A stretch of DNA of 64,000 nt. It comes from Gari tellinella (taxonomy: Eukaryota > Mollusca > Bivalvia > Cardiida > Psammobiidae). Shown here in pieces: positions 42,421 through 51,794 of the stretch. Position 1 is the stretch's first letter. Each line of letters begins with the position of its first letter. Where the stretch lies: assembly GCA_922989275.2 (NCBI GenBank), contig OV277871.1, forward strand, positions 28,840,693-28,904,692, read 5' to 3'. Below the pieces are notes generated by a model. The model did no database searches, had not been told where the DNA came from, and saw only the letters and a list, made by a program, of their open reading frames with translations. A program made the translations under genes and the position numbers.

Positions 42421-42662
42421 AACGGTATTTATGCTTTTCGATGGATTACTAGGAAATAGCAGTGGATTATCTCTTGATAAATTCACTGTTTTAAGCAGAG
42501 GGATTATCGTCGCGCGTGCTTCTTTTATGAATTTTCCCCGTAGAGCTCCGCAATAATCGTAGTCAATCGTGTCCTATCGTTTCATTCTGGCAACCCGATT
42601 TGTCGCGAACCACTAAATGGAAGAACACGAATCCAAGATCGGAAGTAACGACGTAATTCCGA

Positions 42663-42693
42663 TGACGTCAAATAAAAAAAATCAGTGACGTCA
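42663..42693. promoter_or_regulatory. pair of full CRE-like TGACGTCA sites
   Basis: TGACGTCA at 42663-42670 and 42686-42693, 23 bp apart, plus AACGACGT at about 42648. Perfect palindromic CRE/ATF sites are uncommon by chance, but there is no adjacent gene that I can identify. Confidence 0.3.
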
Positions 42694-42806
42694 TTGTATG
42701 ATTCGATATAAACTTGGGGCTCAACACGGGGTATATCATGTACGTTCGCTTTCAATTGTCTAACAATTTCGTTTAAAAAATTGCTTAAAAGCATAAATAA
42801 ATAGAA

Positions 42807-42919
42807 TAACTGCATTTTTCCAGTATAAGATCGAATTTAATCCATTTTGTGAAAATCAAACGTCTGATGTTCTCTCAATGGATTAACTTTCTATCTTATA
42901 CTGAAAAACCCAGCAGTTA
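42807..42919. mobile_element. fold-back element, about 40-nt arms
   Basis: TAACTGCATTTTTCCAGTAT AAGAT..TTTAATCCATT pairs with AATGGATTAACTTTCTATCT TATACTG..GCAGTTA. Loop of about 30 nt. Confidence 0.7.
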
Positions 42920-43234
42920 TCCTCTATATCTATAATCTAATATCCTTTAGATGTTTGATTATCGTAAAAGAAGGATTTGACGTCTATATCTAACAAAACT
43001 GATGGTCGTAATAGAATCTAATACTATTGGTGCTAGATTTCCAATTCTAGACTGTCAAGATTTGTATAAGAGTTTAATACGACTGAGGACAATTTTCTCT
43101 ACACTGAATTGTTGTAAAAGCTTATTTGACGCGTAATAGTAAAGTCCTCCAAATATTAACCCTCTGCACGCTGTGTAATACTGTTTTGTCGTCTGCAGCT
43201 ATTGTCGTCTGAAAGACTGTTGTCCTAAACCCTT

Positions 43235-43294
43235 AAGGCCCAAACTGTTTGCAAAGGTAACCCGGCGTCTGATCAGGCACCAAACTGTTTGCTA
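43235..43294. repeat. palindrome A with deleted left core
   Basis: GGCCCAAACTGTTTGCAAAG then GGTAACCCGGCGTCTGATCA and GGCACCAAACTGTTTGC. The flank CAACAATATTGAAGCAGGCG (about 43378) is the TTAA-carrier interior also seen at 10746-10991. Confidence 0.6.
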
Positions 43295-43637
43295 CCTAGA
43301 TTAAAACTGTTTCACACTCGTTTTGAAATTTCGTCATTCATACTGCCTTAGATTTAACTTTGAAACGATATTGTAGACAACAATATTGAAGCAGGCGACA
43401 TAAGGCGGCGAATGGGTAAAAACCTCACGATAATTTTGAACATTAAAGGCTTAAATGTTATAATAGTTGTACTATTGAAGTTCTGAACACAGTTGAACTC
43501 TTACACCGTTAAATTGTATACTTCTACCGCCATGATAATATCTGCATTGACTCTGTTTGTTTGCAATATTAAATGTTTTAATATTAAAATTCTATTAAAG
43601 TAAGAACTAAGGCACTTTAAAGAATGACATTCAATAC

Positions 43638-43700
43638 TAGTGTCAATCAATTTTATCCTGATTAGACGTTACGCGGCGCCTGCATAGGATACAAACTGTT
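43638..43700. repeat. decayed palindrome A
   Basis: ATTTTATCCTGATTAGACGT and ACGCGGCGCCTGCATAGGAT. Confidence 0.55.
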
Positions 43701-43743
43701 TACAAAGTCGCTTACAAGTTGGCGCATTTGGCAGTAAAATGGG

Positions 43744-43957
43744 TTAACCCTTATCCTGCGATGATGCCGTCTGCTTTGAAATTGTCGTCTGCAAAGTTTG
43801 TTAAATTTAGAGTTATACATTTTTTAAGTGAAGAAACCTAAAAAAGAGTTTCAAACAGTTTGGATGCAGATCAGACGCCGCGTTACGCGGTGTCTAATCT
43901 GGATCTAAACTGTTTGCAACAATTAATAAAGTCGCGACCAGAAGGCAAAGGGGTTAA
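43744..43957 (+). mobile_element. TTAA-flanked MITE carrying palindrome A
   Basis: TTAACCCTTATCCTGCGATG and GGCAAAGGGGTTAA; 214 bp. Palindrome A 43852-43918, GCGTTACGC tip. Interior GTCTGCTTTGAAATTGTCGT shared with 37898-38110. Confidence 0.82.
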
Positions 43958-44140
43958 ATGGCTTGTTCGTAAATACAAATTTTCTGTCAAACATATGTTT
44001 CCAGACAATTTGTCAGAATTAGACAACCGACAATTTTACGACTGTTTAACTCCTTTGAGTGTTGGATAGTTCGTCAGCAACAATAGTAGTCTGCTACTGG
44101 TCTAATTTTATAAATTTCTTTTCAAACTATGATCAGAACG

Positions 44141-44191
44141 TCAAACAGTTTGGATCCTGATGAGACGCGGCGTCTCATCTGGATCCAAATG
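44141..44191. repeat. shortened palindrome A without a loop
   Basis: TTTGGATCCTGATGAGACGC directly joins GGCGTCTCATCTGGATCCAA; the usual 7-9-nt tip is missing. Confidence 0.75.
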
Positions 44192-44775
44192 TTCATAAAT
44201 TTGCCGCTCACATGCAAAGAGTTATGCAGCCACCTTTAGCTGTCATGCATGCATCTCTGCAGAAATATTTGAAAAACAACAACAACAGCAACAATCAAAC
44301 AGCATTTATTTATTTCTGATCAGGATTCAAACTGTTTGACTGATTACTTCCGTGTGTCTTTCAAACATGCATTTGACTTTTTTTGTTTTCAATGCAGACA
44401 CATATTTGAACGAAACGATATTCAAGGAAGGATTAAACATTTAACATTTCTCAGAAACCTGTGATTCGCTGTTGGTTCGGCCTAGTATCGATTCGAACCA
44501 TACATTTTTCATAGAAGAAAGAACACCCATGATGTAACGTGTGTCAAAGTGCCAGTTGCAAACGGATCCAAATTGTTTTATAATTTTTAAAACAACATAA
44601 TGTAATGCAGTTTGCAAGATATTATTGCTATCTTTGGGATAAAAGTGACAAGCAGTTACGTAACCCTTTCATGATCAACTTTATCGTGAGAGATTTACCC
44701 CTTCACCGCCATATTGTCTCCCGCTTCAATATTTTTAAATGTAAGGCAGAATGACTGATCGAATTTCAAAACGAG

Positions 44776-44812
44776 TTTCAAACAGTTTGGAACATGATCA
44801 GACGCCGCGTTT
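44776..44812. repeat. left half of palindrome A
   Basis: CAAACAGTTTGGAACATGAT then CAGACGCCGCGTT; no right arm. Confidence 0.6.
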
Positions 44813-45016
44813 CTGTTTTTAAGTCCGGTGATATTTCCTAAGAAGAAATACAAGAACATATCACCTTGAGAATTACTGCGGAAACCGCATTATGCTTGCA
44901 TTTAGGCAAAATGGAAAACAAAATGAAATTCTCCAAAAACTGTTTATGCCATAACTTACAAAGTCGTTTTTAGGAAAAGGATGACGTCATCTCGACTGAC
45001 GTACAGAATAGTATTG

Positions 45017-45329
45017 GGGCTACCATAAGTTTCTCATAAAATCCTAAGATTTCCTAACTTTAAGTGCAATTTTAGGATTCGCACCTTTTACACTTTGGTT
45101 GCCAAGCTCTTTAACACTAACATAACTATTTAATTAAACAGTTTGGATCGAGATCAGACGCCGCGCTACGCGGCGTCTGATCTGGATCTAAACTGTTTAA
45201 CAGCCATAAAATGGTTCCAAATCTTGAACGTAAAAGCAGAAATCCGAAGATTGCGGAAAGAATCCGTAGGTCCAGAGAAATTTAAAAAAAATCCGAACAT
45301 TTCGGATAAATCCGGAGAAAAAGGTAGGC
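45017..45329. mobile_element. hAT-like MITE with nested palindrome A
   Basis: GGGGCTACCATAAG at the left and AAAAAGGTAGGCCTG at the right; AATCCTAAGATTTCCTAAC opposite AATCCGGAGAAAAAGG. It is the sister of 12788-13030 but carries palindrome A (45135-45199, GCGCTACGC tip) where that one carries palindrome B. Confidence 0.65.
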
Positions 45330-45603
45330 CTGTAGTATGTACGGGTATGACCTTTTTTGTTTCATGTAGTCTAGTAATGACGAGGCCGTCGTCCGAGCGC
45401 TGCTAATTGTGTACAAAATGTGAAGATGCTAAATGAATAATAGAACAAGCGGCCGAACCATATAGGCTGCCGATGTGCTATTAATGGTAGTTAGTCTAAA
45501 TAAGGACCTAATTACTATAACTAAATATGTAGGGAACCAGACGACCCATATAATCTGAGCTATAGTGGTTGTGTTGTGGGCCGGGACACAGGCAAACTGA
45601 TGT

Positions 45604-45828
45604 TGTTTTTTTTCCCAATAAACGCGTTTGTGTTAAAAAGAAGTATTTGCTATGCTAACAGTTTAGAGCCTAATCAGCCGTCGGGTAACCCGGCGTCTGA
45701 TCAGGCTCTAATCTGTTTTCCACCAAGATAAAACTAAATCGTTGGACATTTCCTAAGTACAATTTTCTACATTTTACTACAGTGCCTTACCGTTTCGTGT
45801 GTGTTTCGACGGGGAAAAATAACATCTT
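45604..45828 (+). mobile_element. eroded CAGTGGAGAA-type MITE with palindrome A
   Basis: TTTCCCAATAAACGCGTTTG at the left, GACGGGGAAAAATAACATCT at the right; palindrome A about 45654-45720 with GGGTAACCC tip. Ends next to the element at 45832. Confidence 0.7.
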
Positions 45829-45831
45829 ACA

Positions 45832-46520
45832 CCCCGGTTACACAGAGCCATCGGTGATAGATCGGTTGGGTTTTTTCGCCAAACTAGGGAGGGGACCGAT
45901 GAAAACCTATTTACTACCGACATCACCTATTGGCCACCTGTTTTCCACCTATCAATAGCTATTAGGTAAAGATGAGTTTCGTCGGGGAAAAATCACCAAT
46001 TGGAAATTTTAAACGTATTTAAAAGTCTCGATCGGTGAAAATATTTTACAAATAACCGATTGACAACCTGTCTACTACCGATATCACCGACGAGTCACCG
46101 ATAAACCACCTATAAAGCACCGATGAATTGATACTTACCAACGATGAAAAAAGATGAGAATTAAAACGCGGGATCTCGTCGGTTTCCATCGGTTGTAAAT
46201 GGCAGTTCAATCGGTGATCAATTGGTGATCAATCGGTTGCCACCAGCATTTCATCGGTGTTTTATCGGTATTCATCGATTATTGAACGGTTGTAAGGCGC
46301 TTTTAATCGGTTGCCCATTGGATTTCATGAGTCTCCAATCGGTGGCCAATCGGTAGCCTATCGGAGGCGGGGTGGCGTTTTACCGATTGAACAATTATTC
46401 ATCACCGATACCTGGTACACAGAAAACCTGAAATTAAATCACTTATGACAACCGATCAAAACAGCAAATAATTAGACCGATTGGGTACCGATTTAAGCCC
46501 GACCGTCTGTGTAACCGGGG
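45832..46520. mobile_element. 689-bp inverted-repeat element packed with ACCGAT/ATCGGT words
   Basis: CCCCGGTTACACAGA at 45832 is exactly mirrored by TCTGTGTAACCGGGG ending at 46520; CA flanks both sides. Inside, the hexamer ATCGGT or its complement ACCGAT, with one-base variants, occurs well over 20 times. Copies are ACCGAT-oriented in the left interior and ATCGGT-oriented in the right interior, with the opposite sense at the two extremes. No transposase frame. The motif array probably binds the mobilising transposase; superfamily unknown. Confidence 0.82.
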
Positions 46521-46572
46521 CATTAACCAGTGTAACCCATATAATCGGCATAAGTTGTTGTGTCTTCTACAA

Positions 46573-46705
46573 TACAGTAATACCTCTCTTTTACAACCAC
46601 AAAGTTGTATTTATTATTACGTGATTACAATGGAGAAAACGTAATTTCTTTCCCACTAAACACATTTACGCTAAATCTATTATTTCCACTGCAAACGTTT
46701 TAGGT
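46573..46705 (+). mobile_element. chimera: left half of a C-type MITE joined to left half of an A-type MITE
   Basis: TACAGTAATACCTCTCTTTT and ACAACCACAAAGTTGT.. belong to the palindrome C family. At about 46627 the sequence changes to TTACAATGGAGAAAACGTAA, CTTTCCCACTAAACACATTT and GCAAACGTTTTAGG of the palindrome A carrier, which is also truncated. Confidence 0.6.
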
Positions 46706-47259
46706 GTCACGTGACGAAGTCATGCAGGTGATAAATAACTGAGACTCGATTCTTAAATTGCAATAAGTAAATGTTATAGAAGTAAATTGCATGTTCCTTG
46801 CATGCATGCATGAATAGCCGAATCACGCACAATCTGAATAATTTCTACAAAATTCAATTCCCGCGGTAAATTGCCGGTACATGTAAAATTTTAATCTCAG
46901 TTGAATTATTGATGTCTATCGACAGAATTCCAACAGTTTCGTATTAAAGTTTCGCTACGAATTATATAACGGGGGTGTTATTTTGAAGTCGGGTTCTCCG
47001 TCTGGAAGAACACACAAAACGGTACCTATGTAGCGATTTCTTTCGTTTTCCTCTTTCGTGCGAGGTTAGCCTTATAAAAAAAGAAAAGAACCATATCTGG
47101 ATTCCCTTACTTTGGAATACAATGATCCGCTAGCTTACCCTAACCCTAAAACTGTTTCTAATAAGGGTCAGTTTAATGTCACAAGAGATGGTCAGGTTAA
47201 TGTATTTCACTTATGTGACTAGGTATTTTAGTACCCGAGTTTATGAGCGTGTCTTTCCT
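46706..47259. other. no feature recognised
   Basis: A CCCTAACCCTAA word at 47138-47149 is too short to be telomeric. Nothing else supported. Confidence 0.4.
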
Positions 47260-47505
47260 TGTGACTGTAGACGCAAGTTTATCCGCGAATCTTTGCAAAA
47301 ACGGAACACAAACGCAGTAAACTTAACTGTATAGAAAATGGAAAGTTCTTAAAAACATTATTTTTCATCTGAATTGGGCAACCGTTTGGAGCCAGATCAG
47401 ACGCCGGGTTACCCAGCGTCTGATCTGGATCCAAACTGTTTGCAATGGAAATACTCTTTAAGAATAAACAGCGTTTATTCGGAAGAATATGTTTTCTCTC
47501 CCGTT
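47260..47505 (-). mobile_element. decayed CAGTGGAGAA-type MITE with palindrome A
   Basis: GCAAAAACGGAACACAAACG at the left, AATAAACAGCGTTTATTCGG and AAGAATATGTTTTCTC at the right; palindrome A about 47378-47443 (GGGTTACCC tip). Confidence 0.65.
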
Positions 47506-48344
47506 TCTTATAATTAAATATTAAGACAAATACAGCCCAATTTCAAGTGAAATTTCTGCCTGGATCTTGAAAATATTGCCCAAATCATTTTAATATAATA
47601 TTGCGGAAGACAAATGGTTGTGAACATTCACGTTTTGACAGCGACCGATTGATCATAGCATGTTGTTTAGGAAAGCCCTGGTTATTGTCTTAAAATTATG
47701 TCAAAAACATTTAAATATGTTTTTAATAGGCGGTTACTTTTAAGAATGGTAGCTGGGAGACCTTATGTATTACTACTCAAAGTTTGCTAAGTACCAAGGG
47801 TAAAACCTCCATAGGTTCCAATGAATTTAACCTATCACTTTCTCACCGCATCACTTCCAAGAACTGTTTTTGATTATTCCAAATTTGGAGATATTGCCAT
47901 GGGTTGATTTTACGGATTCTGAAAACAATATTAGCTATACAGTTTCTTCCCAGGGTACATGAGGATTTATTCCCGGTTGACAAAAATTATGTTGCCTGAG
48001 CTGTTGGAACCTATAAGGAGGTTTTAACCTTGGTGCTTAGCGAACTTGAGTAGTATATATGTACCAGCTTAATCTGAAGTAGTTAAAACAGAGTGAATAT
48101 TTGCTGTAAAGCATGGATTAAGTAGCAAACTGGTAAAGATACGAACGAATTATTCTAATACACCGACCTCTAAAACTTCAAATGGGCCATTCCAGTCTCC
48201 AATTAAGTCTAATACACTTTGATCAACTATGGTTGTTTTAGCAATATGTTGCAAACTGACAAGTGGAGAGGCTGATCAACTTTCTGATAACGGTATTATT
48301 CACTAGTACTTTGTTTGTACATGCAACACAAAGGCGTCATTTGA
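47506..48344. other. no gene; possible diverged inverted repeat
   Basis: TTGCTAAGTACCAAGGGTAA..AAACCTCCATAGGTTCCAA (47785-47820) is the approximate inverse of TTGGAACCTATAAGGAGGTT..CCTTGGTGCTTAGCGAA (48004-48045). The arms flank a 190-bp centre that also pairs in part. Probably a decayed MITE. Confidence 0.5.
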
Positions 48345-48420
48345 GGTTAATAATTCAAATCAGTTCAATTAAATTCAATTCAGTTCTTCTTTATGGCATA
48401 CAACATACATCATAGGCTTA
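48345..48420 (-). mobile_element. LINE/retroposon 3' end with GAATT-type tail, minus strand
   Basis: On the minus strand, CCTATGATGTATGTTGTATG and CCATAAAGAAGAACTGAATT then GAATTTAATTGAACTG; homologous to 35617-35665. Confidence 0.55.
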
Positions 48421-48546
48421 AAGCAAACAGGACACAAGAAGTGCAGAAGTTTCGATGTCAGTTTTCTGAATCACTAGCATTAACCAATTGTACCCTAGTC
48501 ATCCAGATACGTGTCGTTTGCAAACGATGTACCTGTGACCAGGCTC

Positions 48547-48676
48547 CAAGGTTATAAAGCTTTTGAGTTGAGTCTGAAGTTGTTCTCAAGCATTTGATTA
48601 GTCAGATTTGAGCCTATGCTCAAATCTGACCAATCAAATGAGTGAGAATGAAACTCAAAAGCTTTATAACCTTGAA
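48547..48676. mobile_element. fold-back element, nearly perfect 130-bp palindrome
   Basis: AAGGTTATAAAGCTTTTGAG is mirrored by CTCAAAAGCTTTATAACCTT, and GTCAGATTTGAGC-CTAT-GCTCAAATCTGAC closes the tip. A half copy lies at 14699-14762. Confidence 0.88.
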
Positions 48677-48930
48677 CGCAGTACACTTTTCCTGTGCAAA
48701 ATGAGCCCTTTGATCAGCGTCTGCACTGTTTGTCATATAAAAAATTACTGACAATAAAATACAAATAATTCAAACAGAGTAGACAAAATTAGAAAGTGGA
48801 ATAGTCTGCTGGAAGTTTCAGGGAGAAAAGGGTTTAACCAATTATTTTAGATTATTGAAAAAATGTGTTTTTTTCTGTTCCGTAATTGATTTATCACTAG
48901 CCGAAATACAAAATAACAAGATTGAAAATG

Positions 48931-49144
48931 TACAATAAAACATCTCTATTACGACCATTTAAACGAAGGCTAATTGATGTTTAAAATACATGTGTCAGCT
49001 TAAAGCTAGGTGACAGTAAAACAGAAAGCTCCTACAGGAGCTTTCTGTTTTACTGACTCATTGTTTTACATGTAAGTAGTCACTTGTCGTAAACACCTAA
49101 TAATTAACACAATTTAGTGGTCGTAATAGAACTGTTTTACTGTA
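48931..49144 (-). mobile_element. palindrome C MITE
   Basis: TACAATAAAACATCTCTATT and AATAGAACTGTTTTACTGTA; 214 bp. Palindrome C about 49000-49072 with AAAGCTCCTACAGGAGCTTT tip. The arms agree with 13995-14204. Confidence 0.85.
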
Positions 49145-49304
49145 TTTGATTTGCTTATGGAAGACAGATGCTGTCTTAAATCGTTTCTGATTTTGATGCA
49201 TGCGAAGTTAAAGGCATTTTAGGTACTGTATAAGATAGAATTTGAAAGTCACGAATCCCATTTGTTTTAATGTCAAAATAGTGGTACAGGAGTCATTATA
49301 GAAT

Positions 49305-51791
49305 GGGGCCCTACCGCATTACAGAGTTATCCCAATTTTTATCACGAGTTATCTCCCCTGATAAGGAAAAGGTTGTTTCCGGTTTAGTTAACGCATCTCA
49401 TTGAGACGGTGTCGATAACGGTCATAAACGATTCGGAAAAGAATAGATCGAATGCGGTTTAATAGTTTGATACCTATATCTATATGCAGTCAAGCTCCCG
49501 TTTATCCCTATGTATTTTAATGTATTCATTTTTTTAATGTCAAATGCGACGCTTATTTATTTCATCGTTTTTAGCAAACCGAAAGTAGCACTGATCATAC
49601 TTTTTCTATATAACAAAGAAGCTGACTTTTAACATACTTAACAGACACGGGTTTTCACCTCGGTAAAAGAACGTTAACATGGATTAAAAGTAGATCCTGA
49701 TCAGATGGTTACTATATAGGAACAGTTTCTATAATCAATGACTGTCCTCTCTGGTTCTTAAATGACATTATAGGTAGGTCTATAAATGCTGCCTATTACA
49801 GGTGAAAAAGGGGATATTTATTAAGACATTACCGGTATTAAATATAAACTTTGTATGATTCAGTTATTAATAATGACATGAATATTCATTAGCAAAGGGT
49901 TAAACTGATCTTTTAAAATATGTTGAATGGTAAACAGTTTCTTCAAAAATGTATATTTTGTTTGTTCATTATATACCAGCAGATTTTAGTTGACAGAAAT
50001 TTCATAGAAATAGTTCAGGCTGTCATGCTCATAGCGCACATGGATTTCACCTCTCAAGGCTTCTGCCCAGGGGCCATAGAGCGCAAAGCATCATCACAAC
50101 TAACAACAGGAAGTAACCAATTAGCTAGAAATCGAATTGTATACTGACCCCCCCACTGGGGTGCAGCTGCTGTCCCATAGTCATCTCTGCTATGACAAGC
50201 CATAAAACGGAAGCTTAAGTCTTGGGTACACAGGCTGGAATCAAAACACACCAAACTATTTTTTTTTATATATAGGATCCACATTGTTATTCAAGTGGGG
50301 AATAAATTTTAATCTCCTATACCATGCACTCCTTCATGTGCAAAAGCTTAACCCATTACCCCCATCAGTATGCCTTTTACTCCTTTAATGAAGTCCACCT
50401 TCATAAGCAACTAAATCCTCTTCATGCACTAAGCAGCCATAATTATGAAACATAGGTGATATTTTATGTCGTAGTGGGTGGTGCCTTAAAGCAGGATTAA
50501 AGTAAAGCAGTGTGCACCTTAAGGCGCATTATGTTTTACTTTCAACCTGCTTTAAGAGGTGACCTATATTAAATACTGAACACGGACTGTGGGGTAATTG
50601 GTTTAGGTAATGGGTTTACCCATTACCCGATCGCCTGTTCCTACCTGGAAAGACAGGTGTCCATTAAAGGTAGATTGAAAAGTACATGCCACTTTACTTT
50701 CAGCTTGCTTTAAGCTATCATCTGCTAGGATATTCAATGTTTTTAATGTTGCACATTCATGCTAATAAAAACTTTGAATTAGAACTATTTCCTTCAATGG
50801 AGGCATAAACCAAATGCGTATTTAAAGGGTTAATAGGAAATACATACCGTTTTAACAACATAAATACTTTAGATCCCCTCTCCTATCATTAAATGTGTAC
50901 TCTATTGAAAACTCAATGTTGAAAGTAAAGGATGTATTCAATCGTTTTAGTAGATTAAAACTTTATTTCTGTTGATCTTTTACCAGTTCACTAATTATAA
51001 TAGGCTTAAAACACTATCATTTATAAAAAGTTTGGAACCAGATAAGATGCAGCATATATACTAACAGGCTGATCAGGGGTAGAACTGTTTTTCACTCATA
51101 TATGTTTTAAGTCAAAATTGATATCATGTTCTAAACTTTTATCAAGAAAGAAGGCAGTATTTTTTTTTAAATATTAACCCTTATCATGCTATTAGCATAA
51201 TTGATCATTCCTACGGCATTTTTCCTTATTTAATCAGCTAAAGTAATAAATTAAATTATAGGTATTCATAGCGGGTAGGGTTTATGGTTGATTAACTGCA
51301 ACCAGAATGTGCTATGACACATCCATGTAACGGGGTTTAACCCTTTACCCAATAGATGGTATTAGTTTTGAAGATAGGTGACCCCTTAAGGCAGGTTAAG
51401 GTACATTCTGCTTTAAGCTATCATCTGCTGGGAGGTGAGGTGCAGATTGATGACTTATTTTAATAAACATATGAATAGATGATATGCATAGAACGGTATA
51501 TCTATGGAAGTTTTTGTAAGTTTTATTGTAGGTAAAGTAAATGCATGTCTTAATTCTATTTTTTAACAATATGAGAGATTGCGCTTTCAATAATGTATAG
51601 CCAGGTTCTACTGTATATAATATAAGCTCTACACTAACAAGCAGACGATCTCCTCAAATTCGTGTTTGAGGATAAAGGATTTTCGATACTATGTGTACTT
51701 CACTATTGAACCGGAAACAACCGCTCATTCAGGGGGCGCTACTCTTATTACACTTTACATGCGGGGTAACTCTGTATATCGGTAGGGCCCC
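49305..51791. mobile_element. 2,487-bp inverted-repeat element, copy 1
   Basis: Opens GGGGCCCTACCGCATTACAG and closes with the near-mirror CTGTATATCGGTAGGGCCCC. GGTTGTTTCCGGTT lies 66 bp from the left end and its mirror AACCGGAAACAACC about 69 bp from the right end, so long imperfect terminal repeats are present. No transposase frame; the longest ORF (75 codons) is unrecognised. Nested palindrome B (50487-50556) and a decayed palindrome A (51027-51092) are inside. Flanked by AAT on both sides. Confidence 0.85.
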
Positions 51792-51794
51792 AAT
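51792..51794. repeat. AAT spacer shared by the two 2.49-kb elements
   Basis: The junction reads GGGCCCC-AAT-GGGGCCC. The same AAT precedes copy 1 (49302-49304), consistent with a 3-bp target duplication used as a second target. Confidence 0.6.

Noticed and set aside
42582..42815. 77-codon minus-strand ORF overlapping the CRE pair
   Set aside because: No recognisable domain; composition follows the local DNA and it ends in the fold-back at 42807.
44480..44510. GGTTCGAATCG on the minus strand, possible tRNA T-arm
   Set aside because: No A box and no cloverleaf can be drawn.
47138..47149. CCCTAACCCTAA telomere-like sequence
   Set aside because: Only two units, expected by chance at this length.
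49920..50147. 75-codon ORF repeated at 52410-52637
   Set aside because: The repetition is due to the 2.49-kb tandem element; the peptide has no recognisable domain and no sign of selection can be judged from two near-identical copies.
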